From: Nitratireductor thuwali
Lineage (GTDB): Bacteria; Pseudomonadota; Alphaproteobacteria; Rhizobiales; Rhizobiaceae
DNA: 64,000 nucleotides
Assembly (NCBI RefSeq): GCF_036621415.1
Contig: NZ_CP030941.1
Location: forward strand, 496,001-560,000
Reading direction: 5' to 3'
Both the position numbers and the translations under genes were made by a program. Within the stretch, counting starts at the first letter, position 1. Each line of letters begins with the position of its first letter. Below are positions 23,951 through 33,160 of the stretch, piece after piece. The notes beneath the pieces were generated by a model, which was not told the DNA's origin, searched no databases, and worked only from the letters and a program-made list of their open reading frames with translations.

Positions 23951-25732
23951 GTGAGCACACTCAACTTAGGCGCAGTAGGCAACTGCAGCTTTTCCGCGTT
24001 GATCGACCCCAGGGGCCGGTATCTTTGGTCCTGTCTGCCGCGTTTCGACGGAGATCCCGTTTTCAACGCGCTTTTGACCGGCGAGGACGAACCGGCCGAG
24101 GGCATCTTTTCCATCGATCTGGAGGATCTTGCCGAGACCGAACAGTTCTACGAGCAGAACACCGCCATTCTGGTGACCCGGCTGCATGGCGCATCCGGAT
24201 CCCTGGAGATCCGTGATCTTGCCCCGCGCTTCTTCTGGCGCGACCGCATTTTCCGCCCGCAGACCCTTGTACGGCGGGTGAAGCCGATTTCCGGCACGCC
24301 GCGCATCTCCATCCGCTGCCGTCCGACCTTCTCCTACGGGAATTCGAGGCCGCAGATCACGCGCGGCTCCAACCATGTGTGCTATGTCGGACCGGAGATG
24401 ACGCTCCGGCTGACCACCGATGCGCCGATCGACTACGTGCTCGGCGAGACCCGCTTCAACCTTTCCGCGCCGCTCGACCTCATCCTGGGTCCGGATGAGA
24501 CGCTGACCGGCAGCGTGGCCGACACGGCGCGTGACTTCGACGAGCGCACGTGCTCCTACTGGCGCAATTGGGTGAGCAGCCTGGCCCTGCCCTTCGAATG
24601 GCAGGAAGCCGTCATTCGCGCCGCCATCACCCTCAAACTGTGCACCTACGAGCCGACAGGCGCGATCATCGCGGCCATGACGACCAGCATACCCGAGGCA
24701 CCCAATAGCGGGCGAAACTGGGACTATCGCTTCTGCTGGCTGCGCGACGCCTTCTTCGTCGTGCGCGCCCTCAACAGCCTCGGCACCGTGCAGACGATGG
24801 AAAACTACTTCCGCTACCTCATGGACCTGGTCGCCGATGCCGGCGGCGGCCATTTGCAACCGGTGTTCGGTGTCGGCCGCGAACGCGACCTTATCGAGAA
24901 CATCCTGGAGAATTTCGCAGGCTATCGCGGCATGGGCCCCGTCCGCCGCGGCAACCAGGCCTACGAGCACTACCAGCACGACGTATACGGCAACGTCATC
25001 CTGGGCGCGGCGCAGATCTTTTTCGACCGCCGCATCCAGATGAAGCCGACCATCACAGACTTTCACCTGCTCGAACAGGCCGGTGAACAGGCCTACAAGG
25101 TTTACAACATGCCCGACGCCGGCATGTGGGAACTGCGGTCGCGCTCGCGCGTTCACACATCATCGAGCCTGATGTGCTGGGCGGCCTGTGACCGGCTCGC
25201 CGGCATAGCGGGCCGGATCGGCGAAACGGCACGGGTCCGGTACTGGAGAGAACGTGCGGAAGAGATCAAGGAAACGATACTGGCTCAGTCCTGGTCGGAA
25301 AAGCGCCAGGCCTTCGTCGAGAGCTTCGGAGGTGAGACGCTCGATGCGAGCGTGCTTCTGATGGCCGAGGTGGGCTTCCTTGATCCGCGCGATCCACGTT
25401 TCGTCAGCACCGTGGACCAACTTGAAAAAACGCTCGCCAGCGGCCCCTATATGATGCGCTACGAGGCGGCGGACGATTTCGGCAAGCCGGAGGTCTCGTT
25501 CAACATCTGCGCATTCTGGCGGCTCGACGCGCTGACCCGCATCGGGCGGCAGGAAGAGGCGCGGGAAATTTTCGAGGCGCTTCTGAAGACGCGGAACCCG
25601 CTCGGCATGCTGTCGGAGGACACCCATCCCGTCACCGGCGAAATGTGGGGCAACTATCCGCAGACCTATTCGATGGTCGGCATCATCAATGGCGCACGGC
25701 GCCTGTCGAAACCCTGGGAGTCGGTTGTGTGA
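23951..25732 (+). CDS. Glycoside hydrolase family 15 protein (glucoamylase/trehalase-like)
   Basis: The 593-aa product opens with a beta-sandwich of about 220 residues (start L-G-A-V-G-N-C-S-F-S-A-L-I-D), then an (alpha/alpha)6 barrel with S-I-P-E-A-P-N-S-G-R-N-W-D-Y-R-F-C-W-L-R-D-A near the barrel start and M-L-S-E-D-T-H-P-V-T-G-E-M-W-G-N-Y-P-Q near the end. This is the bacterial GH15 subgroup that includes mycobacterial trehalases and glucoamylases. It starts at a GTG. Its position between otsB and otsA suggests a trehalose or alpha-glucan role, perhaps recycling. Its TGA overlaps the otsA GTG. Confidence 0.88.
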   Translation: MSTLNLGAVGNCSFSALIDPRGRYLWSCLPRFDGDPVFNALLTGEDEPAEGIFSIDLEDLAETEQFYEQNTAILVTRLHGASGSLEIRDLAPRFFWRDRIFRPQTLVRRVKPISGTPRISIRCRPTFSYGNSRPQITRGSNHVCYVGPEMTLRLTTDAPIDYVLGETRFNLSAPLDLILGPDETLTGSVADTARDFDERTCSYWRNWVSSLALPFEWQEAVIRAAITLKLCTYEPTGAIIAAMTTSIPEAPNSGRNWDYRFCWLRDAFFVVRALNSLGTVQTMENYFRYLMDLVADAGGGHLQPVFGVGRERDLIENILENFAGYRGMGPVRRGNQAYEHYQHDVYGNVILGAAQIFFDRRIQMKPTITDFHLLEQAGEQAYKVYNMPDAGMWELRSRSRVHTSSSLMCWAACDRLAGIAGRIGETARVRYWRERAEEIKETILAQSWSEKRQAFVESFGGETLDASVLLMAEVGFLDPRDPRFVSTVDQLEKTLASGPYMMRYEAADDFGKPEVSFNICAFWRLDALTRIGRQEEAREIFEALLKTRNPLGMLSEDTHPVTGEMWGNYPQTYSMVGIINGARRLSKPWESVV

Positions 25733-27098
25733 GAAGACTGGTCGTCGTTTCCAATCGTGTTGCGGACCTGACAAGGACCACCCAGTCTGGCGGCCTTGCC
25801 GTCGGACTGGCGGATTCCCTGCGCCGCCGCGGGGGCGTGTGGATGGGCTGGGACGGCCAGACCGTGCGCGCCGACGAACAGCCCGAGCCGCGCATCCGCA
25901 AGATCGGCGACGTGACGCAGGTAACGATCCCGCTCACCGACGAGGACTATACCCAGTATTATCTGGGCTTTTCCAACAGCGTCCTGTGGCCGCTGTTCCA
26001 CTATCGCCTGGACCTGGTCGACTACAAGACGGCCTATCTGGAGGGGTATCGGCGCGTCACCTCGAAATTTGCGGATGCGCTGCTGCCCGTGCTCGAGCCG
26101 GACGATTTGATCTGGATCCACGACTATCACCTGATACCGCTCGCCGCGGAGTTGCGGCAGCGCGGCTGCAAACAGCGCATCGGCTATTTCCTGCACATTC
26201 CGTTTCCGCCGCCGGAAGTGCTGGCCGCCGTCCCCGCCACCGCTGGCTGGTCGAGAGCCTGCTGGAGTTCGACGTTCTGGGCTTTCAGACCAACACCGAT
26301 CTCGGCAATCTGCAGCACTATGTGGAGGAAAATCTCGGCTGCAAGATGGAGCGCGACGGACGCATCGCCGTCGGCAACCGCAGCGTCCATGCCGGCTGCT
26401 TCCCGATCGGCATCGATGTCGACGCCTTCGTTGCAATGGCGGAGCAGGCGAACGAGGAGGTCCAGATCGAAACGAAGCGCCGCGAGATCCTCGGCCGCAA
26501 GCAGATCATCGGCGTCGACCGCCTCGATTACACCAAGGGCCTGCCCGACCGCCTGCGCGCGTTTGCCCGGCTGTTGGAGCTCTATCCCGAGATGCGCAAA
26601 TCGGTGGCGCTCATGCAGATCGCCACGCCGACCCGCGAGGAGGTCGAGGCCTATGTCGAGATCCGCACGGAACTGGAAGCGCTCTCCGGCGCCATCAACG
26701 GGCGCTTTGCCGACTTCAACTGGACGCCCGTCCGCTACATACACGGCACCGTCCCGCGCGACGCGCTCGCGGCGCTGTTCCGCGCAAGCCAAGTCGGCTT
26801 CATAACGCCCCTGCGGGACGGCATGAACCTGGTCGCCAAGGAGTATATCGCTGCCCAGTCGATCGATAATCCGGGCGTGCTGGTGCTTTCGAAATTCGCC
26901 GGCGCTGCCGAGGACCTGCGCGAGGCGCTGATCGTGAATCCCTTCGACGTGGACGACATGGCCCGCAACCTGTGCCGGGCGCTCACAATGCCTCTTGAAG
27001 AGCGGCAGCAACGCCAGCGGGCACTGATGAAGCGCATTCGCGAGCACGACAATGCCCACTGGCTGAAGTCGTTTCTATCCGTTCTGGAAGACGGCTGA
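25729..27098 (+). pseudogene. otsA: Trehalose-6-phosphate synthase, frameshifted as sequenced
   Basis: Repaired, the product is about 456 aa, the normal OtsA length. Motifs are V-V-S-N-R-V at the start, G-G-L-A-V-G-L, W-I-H-D-Y-H-L-I-P-L-A, L-H-I-P-F-P-P-P-E-V, and, in the second frame, G-V-D-R-L-D-Y-T-K-G-L-P-D-R and P-L-R-D-G-M-N-L-V-A-K-E-Y. The enzyme joins UDP-glucose and glucose-6-phosphate. The frame breaks at CCCC (26232-26235): a fifth C gives A-A-V-P-R-H-R-W-L-V-E-S, the family sequence. All key residues survive, so this is probably an error in the sequence. It starts with a GTG overlapping the GH15 stop by four bases. Confidence 0.9.
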
Positions 27099-27108
27099 TC
27101 CTCGACCG

Positions 27109-27291
27109 TCAGTCCTTCTTGGGCGGCAGATCCTTGCGCTTGGTTTCGGCCAGGTCTTCGAGTTCTTTCTCCGTCATCGATTCGACCATGTCCTTGGAAG
27201 CACCCTTCAATTCGGACTTCTTCATCTCGCCGCGCTTGGCCGCAAGTGCGGCGCCCGCGGCTTTTTGCTGCGCTTTCGAGCGTGCCGGCAT
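27109..27291 (-). CDS. DUF3008-family small basic protein
   Basis: The 60-aa, Lys-rich product (P-A-R-S-K-A-Q-Q-K-A-A-G-A-A-L-A-A-K-R-G then L-K-G-A-S-K-D-M and E-K-E-L-E-D-L-A-E-T-K-R-K) matches DUF3008, a family of small cytosolic proteins of unknown role. AAAGGAGGCGAAA before the ATG at 27291 fixes the start; a longer frame reaching 27357 lacks this support. It is convergent with otsA (10 bp apart). Confidence 0.85.
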   Translation of the reverse strand: MPARSKAQQKAAGAALAAKRGEMKKSELKGASKDMVESMTEKELEDLAETKRKDLPPKKD

Positions 27292-27332
27292 TTTCGCCTC
27301 CTTTGTTTCACTGCCCGGATAAGCGCCTGCGG

Positions 27333-27355
27333 GCCCGATGGTTCCTGCATCGGGC
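27333..27355. other. Small hairpin between the beta-oxidation operon and DUF3008
   Basis: GCCCGATG (27333-27340) pairs with CATCGGGC (27348-27355) around a seven-base loop. It lies about 50 bp past the stop of the beta-oxidation operon and 42 bp upstream of DUF3008. It could end the beta-oxidation transcript, but no T-run follows, so the role is open. Confidence 0.35.
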
Positions 27356-27405
27356 AAGGATGGACTTCTGCCGTCGCCGCCGAAACGGACCCGGATTGCC
27401 CGGCC

Positions 27406-29517
27406 TCACTTGAGATCGTTCCAGCCCGCATCCGGCGCGAAACGCTCGCCGTGCTTGTCTTGCAGGCGTTCCAGCGCCGCCCTCACATCGTCGATGCCGC
27501 GCTGGCGGGCATAATGCAGCGGGCCGCCCCGGAAGGGAGCAAACCCGGTCCCGAAGATCATCGCTGCGTCCGCGGTCTCCTCGTCCCGGACGACCCCTTC
27601 CCGCAGGCAGCGCACCAGCGTGTTCAGGATGGGCAGCACCAGCCGGTCGGCCATCCGGTCCAGCCGCGCCTCGTCGTTCTCGCCTTTGGGAGACTGTTTC
27701 CTGGGCTTGCCCTTGTCGTCATAGGCGTAAAGCCCCTTGCCGGCCTTGCGCCCCGTTTCGCCGGCTTCCACGTGACGCGCCAGCCAGGCAGGCACCGGCG
27801 GCACCTGGCCCTCCAGCCGCTCGCCCAGCATTCGCGCCACCTCGAGGCAGATGTCGAGCCCGACCGTGTCGGCCAGCTCCACCGGCCCCATGGGCATTCC
27901 GAACCGCTCCGCCGCGCGGTCGATATCCTCTTTCGCCGTTCCCTCCTCGATCATCAGGAAGGCTTCGACCAGATACGGCATCAGGGCGCGGTTGACGAGA
28001 AAGCCGGGCGCGCTTTTCACCGGCGCTGGCAGGCGCGAGATTTTGCCGCAGAAAGCGCTGGCCCGCTTGAGCGTTTTCGCTGCCGCCTTGTCGTGCGAAA
28101 CGATCTCGACGAGCTCCATACGCGTGACCGGGTTGAAGAAGTGCAGTCCGACCAGGCGGTCGGCGGCAGATAGCCCCTCCCGCAAGGCCTCCAGCGGAAT
28201 GCTGGAGGTATTGGTCGCCAGGATCGCATCCTTCTTCATCCGTGGAAGGATGGATTGATAGACTTTCTTCTTCACGTCGGCACGCTCCGCCACGGCCTCG
28301 ATCACCAGATCGGCCGCCGCCACGCCGGCTCCGTCGAAATCGGGCATCAGACGGTCCAGCGCATCACGGCGCTCGATGGAGGAGTGCACCTTCTTGTCGA
28401 AGAAGGCCGAAGCACGCCCGATGGCCTTGGCCAGTGCCTTGGGATCGAGATCGGTAAGGCTAACCTTGAGCCCGCGCGCCGCGCACCAGGCAGCGATGTC
28501 GCCGCCCATGGTGCCGGCGCCGATGACATGCACCCGCTCAATGCCGCTGTCACCCTTTGCATTGGCGCGCAATCCTTCCCGCAGGAAGAACACGCGGATG
28601 AGGTTCTGCGCCGTCTCTCCCGCCAGAAGCTTCGAGAAGGATCTGATCTCGCCCTTCTGCATCTGGTCGCGGTCGCCGCCATGCTCCTCCCACAGGTCGA
28701 TGAGCTGATAAGGGGCGGGATAATGGCGTCTCGGCGCTCGCTTTTCGGCCTCCGACCGCATGCGGCGCGCCGCCATCCGGCGCGCCGGGGCAAGGCCCAG
28801 CGCGCGCGCCTTCCAGCCGGGCCGGTCCTGGTCCAGCCTGCCGGCAACAGCGGCCTCGACCGCGTTTGCAACATGCCTTTCCTCGATAACCGCGTCCACC
28901 AGCCCCAGCGCCTTGGCCTTCCTGGCATGGACGTTCTTGCCGGTCAGCATCATCGTCATGGCTTCGACCGGGTCGATCAGTTCGGTCAGCCGGAACGTGC
29001 CGCCGAGGCCGGGATGAAGTCCGAGGAGGATTTCCGGAAAGCCGAAGCTGGTGCCGCTTATCGCGAGCCGATAGCGGCAGGCCAGCGCAAGCTCCAGCCC
29101 CCCGCCGAGACAATGGCCGTGAATAACGGCGACCGTCGGCATCTTCAAGCGCGCCAGCCGGTCGATCACCGCGTGGGCCTGCCGCATACGCGGCTCGATC
29201 TGCCCGGCATCGTCGGCGCCACGGAAGTCGCGGATATCGGCACCGGCCGCAAAGCCGCCGGGCTTGGCCGACCGGATCACGAGCCCTCTGGCTCCCGATC
29301 CCTCGATCTCGCCCAGCACCGTGTCGAGTTCGCTAATCACCGCCTCGGACAGCGTGTTCGCGCTTTCCCCGGAACGGTCGAGAATGAGCCAGACGACCTC
29401 GTTCCCATCCCTGGCATAACGCCAGTGCTCCAGGTTTTTAGCTTTCTGGCCCTCGGGACCGAGTTCCCGGTTCCGCGGCTCGAGGACTTGCCAGACGGGT
29501 GCTTTTGCTACCGGCAT
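27406..29517 (-). CDS. FadJ-like enoyl-CoA hydratase/3-hydroxyacyl-CoA dehydrogenase
   Basis: The 703-aa product is the alpha-type multifunctional beta-oxidation enzyme. The N-terminal crotonase domain (about 1-200) has the oxyanion-hole pattern G-F-A-A-G-A-D-I-R-D-F and G-H-C-L-G-G-G-L-E-L-A-L-A, with the catalytic Glu in F-P-E-I-L-L-G-L. The dehydrogenase part starts H-V-I-G-A-G-T-M-G-G-D (about residue 327) and has H-F-F-N-P-V, then two C-terminal HCDH domains (about 510 onward). It hydrates enoyl-CoA and oxidises the 3-hydroxy product. Its ATG shares one base with the thiolase stop (TGATG), so the two are co-translated as a FadI/FadJ-type pair. Confidence 0.9.
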   Translation of the reverse strand: MPVAKAPVWQVLEPRNRELGPEGQKAKNLEHWRYARDGNEVVWLILDRSGESANTLSEAVISELDTVLGEIEGSGARGLVIRSAKPGGFAAGADIRDFRGADDAGQIEPRMRQAHAVIDRLARLKMPTVAVIHGHCLGGGLELALACRYRLAISGTSFGFPEILLGLHPGLGGTFRLTELIDPVEAMTMMLTGKNVHARKAKALGLVDAVIEERHVANAVEAAVAGRLDQDRPGWKARALGLAPARRMAARRMRSEAEKRAPRRHYPAPYQLIDLWEEHGGDRDQMQKGEIRSFSKLLAGETAQNLIRVFFLREGLRANAKGDSGIERVHVIGAGTMGGDIAAWCAARGLKVSLTDLDPKALAKAIGRASAFFDKKVHSSIERRDALDRLMPDFDGAGVAAADLVIEAVAERADVKKKVYQSILPRMKKDAILATNTSSIPLEALREGLSAADRLVGLHFFNPVTRMELVEIVSHDKAAAKTLKRASAFCGKISRLPAPVKSAPGFLVNRALMPYLVEAFLMIEEGTAKEDIDRAAERFGMPMGPVELADTVGLDICLEVARMLGERLEGQVPPVPAWLARHVEAGETGRKAGKGLYAYDDKGKPRKQSPKGENDEARLDRMADRLVLPILNTLVRCLREGVVRDEETADAAMIFGTGFAPFRGGPLHYARQRGIDDVRAALERLQDKHGERFAPDAGWNDLK

Positions 29518-30911
29518 CAGACCACCTCCAGAAGCATTGCGCCGCCCTGCCCTCCACCGATGCATTCGGTGGCGAGGCCGCGATTGAGACCCAGTCTGCG
29601 CATGGCGTTCACCAGATGCAAAACGATGCGGTTTCCGCTGCTGCCGACGGGATGGCCGAGGCTTATCGCCCCGCCGTCAACATTGAGCCGATCATGCGGG
29701 ACCCGGCCGAAGGGCTCGTCCAGCCCGAGCACCTTGGCGCAATATTCCTCATCCTCCCAGGCGGCCAGACAGGCCAGAACCTGGGCGGCAAAGGCTTCGT
29801 TGAGTTCCCACAGATCGACGTCTTCGCGCGCGAGCCCCTGCCGCTCGAGAAGCGCAACGGAGCAGATCGTCGGCCCCAGTCCCATGATCGAGGGGTCCAG
29901 CGCGGACCACTCGCTGTCGACGATGCGCGCCAACGGCTTCAGCCCGTGCCTTTTAACCGCCTCCTCCGACGCCAGCACCACCCAGCTCGCGCCGTCGGTG
30001 ATCTGTGAAGAGTTGCCGGGAGTGACCTCCCCGTACGGCTTTTCGAAAACCGGCTTGAGCTTGGCGAGCTTCTCCATGGTCGTGTCCGGGCGCACGCCGT
30101 CATCATAGTCGTAGAGCGTCCCGTCGCGCGAGACAGCGGGGATGAGCTCGCCCTTGAGATGGCCTTCCGCATGGGCCCGCGCCAGCCTTTGATGGCTCTC
30201 CAGCGCATAGGCATCCGCCGCCTCACGCGAGATGCCGAACAGATGCCCGAGGATTTCCGCGGTCTGCCCCATGTTGAGTTCTGTGATGGGATCGGTCAGC
30301 CCGCGCTCCAGGCCGATGACCGGCTTGGCCATATCGGGCCTGAAGGCCGCCAGCGCCGAAGCGCGCTCCATCGCACTTTTCGCGGTGGCGAACCGGCTGA
30401 ACCAGCCCGTGGCGGCCTGAGAAAGAACGAGCGGCGAATGCGACAGCGCCTCCGCGCCGCCGGCGAGGATGAGATCGGCCTTGCCAGCCTCGATCGTGCG
30501 GAAGGCCGTATCGATCGACTGCATGCCTGAACCGCAATTGATCTGTACCGTGAACGCCGGCATCGCAGCGCCCATGCCCAGCCGCAGCGCTGCGACGCGG
30601 GCGGGGTTCATCTCATCGGCTATGACGTTGACGCATCCCAGAATGACGGTATCGAAGCTTTCGGGGGCGAAGGGCTGCCGCGCCAGCAGCGGCCGGCCGC
30701 ACTGGACGGCAAGATCCACAGGGGTGAACGGACCCGGTCGGCCCCGAGCCCGCAGGAATGGCGTTCTCGCACCGTCGACGACGTAAACCGGCTTCCTTCC
30801 CTCCGCCTGCCCGCGCACCGGCATCGGCCGCGCCGCAATGCTGCGGGGCTGCGCCCTGCCCGCGGCCGTCCGCCTTGTGGCTGGCTTCTTCGCGCTTGGT
30901 GTTTTCGCCAT
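29517..30911 (-). CDS. Acetyl-CoA C-acyltransferase (FadI-like thiolase)
   Basis: The 464-aa product carries the thiolase catalytic set: N-C-G-S-G-M-Q-S (nucleophilic Cys), W-E-L-N-E-A-F-A-A-Q, G-G-A-I-S-L-G-H-P-V-G-S-S-G and C-I-G-G-G-Q-G. It cleaves 3-ketoacyl-CoA with CoA in beta-oxidation. The N-terminal 40 residues are Lys/Arg/Ala-rich (A-K-T-P-S-A-K-K-P-A-T-R-R) with no homology I know; the ATG at 30911 has GGAGAGCG before it. A further upstream extension to 31025 is not supported. First gene of the two-gene operon. Confidence 0.9.
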   Translation of the reverse strand: MAKTPSAKKPATRRTAAGRAQPRSIAARPMPVRGQAEGRKPVYVVDGARTPFLRARGRPGPFTPVDLAVQCGRPLLARQPFAPESFDTVILGCVNVIADEMNPARVAALRLGMGAAMPAFTVQINCGSGMQSIDTAFRTIEAGKADLILAGGAEALSHSPLVLSQAATGWFSRFATAKSAMERASALAAFRPDMAKPVIGLERGLTDPITELNMGQTAEILGHLFGISREAADAYALESHQRLARAHAEGHLKGELIPAVSRDGTLYDYDDGVRPDTTMEKLAKLKPVFEKPYGEVTPGNSSQITDGASWVVLASEEAVKRHGLKPLARIVDSEWSALDPSIMGLGPTICSVALLERQGLAREDVDLWELNEAFAAQVLACLAAWEDEEYCAKVLGLDEPFGRVPHDRLNVDGGAISLGHPVGSSGNRIVLHLVNAMRRLGLNRGLATECIGGGQGGAMLLEVV

Positions 30912-31231
30912 TCGCTCTCCGTTCCAAGAATGCCGTTTCGGATATCGGGCGTTCAGGGGAAGATAGGGGCTTTCATTCGCCTTGCCCACCGCCTCGATGG
31001 TCTTACATCGATCCGCTTTCCCCAATCAGGTCCGCTTCCGGTGGATTCATGATGTTCTCCAGCAACAGGTCTCCAAAATGCCTCAATGGGCCGGTTGTGC
31101 TGGCCCGGCATATTGAGCTACCTCTTGTCGGACAGGCCGCGTGAAGCCAATGCTTTCAGTGCATTTTTGGTTGCATCTGGCTGAAGCCCAGCTCGGCTTC
31201 GACTGTACATGTGTTCCGGGAGGCAGGTTCG
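30912..31231. other. 320-bp gene-free gap between fadI-like and tamA genes
   Basis: I see no gene here. It must hold divergent promoters for the beta-oxidation operon and tamA. A small hairpin GGGCC/GGCCC lies at 31088-31106, and GGGAGGCAGG (about 31218-31227) is the ribosome-binding site of tamA. No convincing -35/-10 pair or repeat was found. Confidence 0.5.
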
Positions 31232-33160
31232 GTGAGTAGCGGAAGGGCAGAGCGCGCGATACTGGACAGCCTGCGTCTACTGCTCGCGACGGGCGCGCTG
31301 GTGATGGCGGCGCCCGCGCCGGCTTCGGCTCTGGAGCTTTTCGGCCTCAAGCTCTTCGGCGGGGACGAGGAAGCCGAAGCCGAGGTGATCGGCACCCCCC
31401 ATTTTTATTCCGTGGATTTTATCGTCGGGGGCGCGGACGAGGAACTCGAGCGCGCGCTGAAAGCGGCTTCGAGCCTGTGGAACGACCGCGAGGAACCCGC
31501 TTCCGGCAGCGGCGGGCTCATTGCCAAGGCGCGCAACGACTATAGGCGCATTCTCGACGCGCTTTATGCCGAAGCCCGCTATGGCGGCGCCATCAGCATC
31601 GCGATCAATGGACGGGAAGCCGCCGACCTGCCGCTGATCGTCGACTTGCCCAGCCCGTCGCAAGTCACGGTCAGGATCGAGCCCGGACCGCTGTTCCGCT
31701 TTTCCGAAGCGCGCATCGTGAACGCCCCGCCCCCCGCGGCCAATCCCGAGGACGCGGTTGAAGACCCGGCCGATGAAGGCTTCCGCGAGGGCGCGATCGC
31801 CGGCTCGCAGACGATCATCAAGGCCGGCCGGCTGTCGGTGGCGGCGTGGCAACAGCAGGGTCATGCCAAGGCCGAGATTGCGGAAAGCCGCGTCACCGCC
31901 GCCCATACCAGCGACACGATCGCCGCCACGATAGTGCTCGCGCCCGGCCGCAGGGCCGTCTACGGCCATGTGGGCGTGCAGGGCACCGAACGCATGAACG
32001 ATGCCTTCATAGCGTGGATGACGGGGCTCGAGCCCGGCGAGGAGTACGACCCGGACGACCTTGAAGAGGCGCGGGAGCGACTGATCGACCTTGGCGTTTT
32101 CCGCGCCGCCCGCATAGTGGAAGCGGACGAGATCGGGCCCGATGGCCGTCTGCCGCTGAACATCGTCGTGCAGGAGCGTCCTCCGCGCCGCTTCGGCGTG
32201 GGCGGCTCGTTCTCCACGGTGGACGGCCTGGGCCTTGAGGCCTACTGGCTGCACCGCAACCTGTTCGGCCGCGCCGAAAGCCTGCGCGTCGAGGGCAAGG
32301 TGTCCGGTATCGGCAAGAGCATAGATCCGCAGGACTTCACCTATCGCCTTGGCGCCACCTTCACCCGTCCCGGGGTCTACACGCCGCTTACCAGTTTCGT
32401 TGCCTCTCTCTATGGCGAGCGCGAAGTGCTCGAAACCTATACCCGGACGGGCGTCAGCGCCGAGACAGGCTTCAGGCATGAGTTCACCGACGAGCTGTCC
32501 GGCCGTATCTTCGTCAATGGCGGCTTTGCCCGCTTCGAGGACGATTTCGGCACCCGCGAATTCATCACGGCCGGCTTCCTCGGCGGCATCGCCTATGACA
32601 GTCGCGACAACCCGGCCGACGCCACCGAAGGCATCTTCGCCGAATTGTCGGTTGAACCCTATTACGAGTTCAACTACGGCAACGCCGCAGCCCGCATCAT
32701 CGCCGAGGCGCGCGTTTATCAGTCACTCGACGCCGACGATCGGCTGATCCTGGCAGGCCGCGCCAAGATCGGCACGCTGCTTGATCCGCCGATCGCCGAG
32801 AGCCCGCCCGACAAGCTGTTCTTTGCCGGCGGCGGCGGCTCGGTGCGCGGCTACGCCTATCGCAACATCGGCGTCGAAACGCCCGGCGGCGTATCCGGCG
32901 GGCGCTCCCTCGTCGAACTTTCCGCCGAAGTCCGTGCCCGGGTGACCCAGTCCATCGGCATCGTCGGCTTCGTCGACGCCGGCTATGTGGGTGCGGAAGC
33001 TTTTCCCGATTTTTCGGAGGATCTGAAGATCGGCGTTGGCGCGGGAGTTCGTTACCAGACCGGCCTCGGCCCCATCAGGCTCGACGTCGCCGTCCCGCTC
33101 GATCGGGGCCGGGACGACCCCAGCGTCGCCTTCTATGTCGGAATAGGACAAGCGTTTTGA
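31232..33160 (+). CDS. tamA: Outer-membrane translocation/assembly protein TamA
   Basis: The product is about 642 aa. A signal peptide (L-L-L-A-T-G-A-L-V-M-A-A-P-A-P-A-S-A) is followed by three POTRA-like periplasmic domains (to about residue 290) and a 16-strand Omp85 barrel. Its hallmark F-F-A-G-G-G-G-S-V-R-G-Y sits near residue 520, and the final strand ends in Phe, as barrel proteins do. TamA works with TamB in outer-membrane protein or lipid transport. The GTG at 31232 has GGGAGG nine bases upstream; a GTG at 31211 would lengthen it by seven residues. Its stop overlaps the tamB start by four bases. Confidence 0.93.
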   Translation: MSSGRAERAILDSLRLLLATGALVMAAPAPASALELFGLKLFGGDEEAEAEVIGTPHFYSVDFIVGGADEELERALKAASSLWNDREEPASGSGGLIAKARNDYRRILDALYAEARYGGAISIAINGREAADLPLIVDLPSPSQVTVRIEPGPLFRFSEARIVNAPPPAANPEDAVEDPADEGFREGAIAGSQTIIKAGRLSVAAWQQQGHAKAEIAESRVTAAHTSDTIAATIVLAPGRRAVYGHVGVQGTERMNDAFIAWMTGLEPGEEYDPDDLEEARERLIDLGVFRAARIVEADEIGPDGRLPLNIVVQERPPRRFGVGGSFSTVDGLGLEAYWLHRNLFGRAESLRVEGKVSGIGKSIDPQDFTYRLGATFTRPGVYTPLTSFVASLYGEREVLETYTRTGVSAETGFRHEFTDELSGRIFVNGGFARFEDDFGTREFITAGFLGGIAYDSRDNPADATEGIFAELSVEPYYEFNYGNAAARIIAEARVYQSLDADDRLILAGRAKIGTLLDPPIAESPPDKLFFAGGGGSVRGYAYRNIGVETPGGVSGGRSLVELSAEVRARVTQSIGIVGFVDAGYVGAEAFPDFSEDLKIGVGAGVRYQTGLGPIRLDVAVPLDRGRDDPSVAFYVGIGQAF

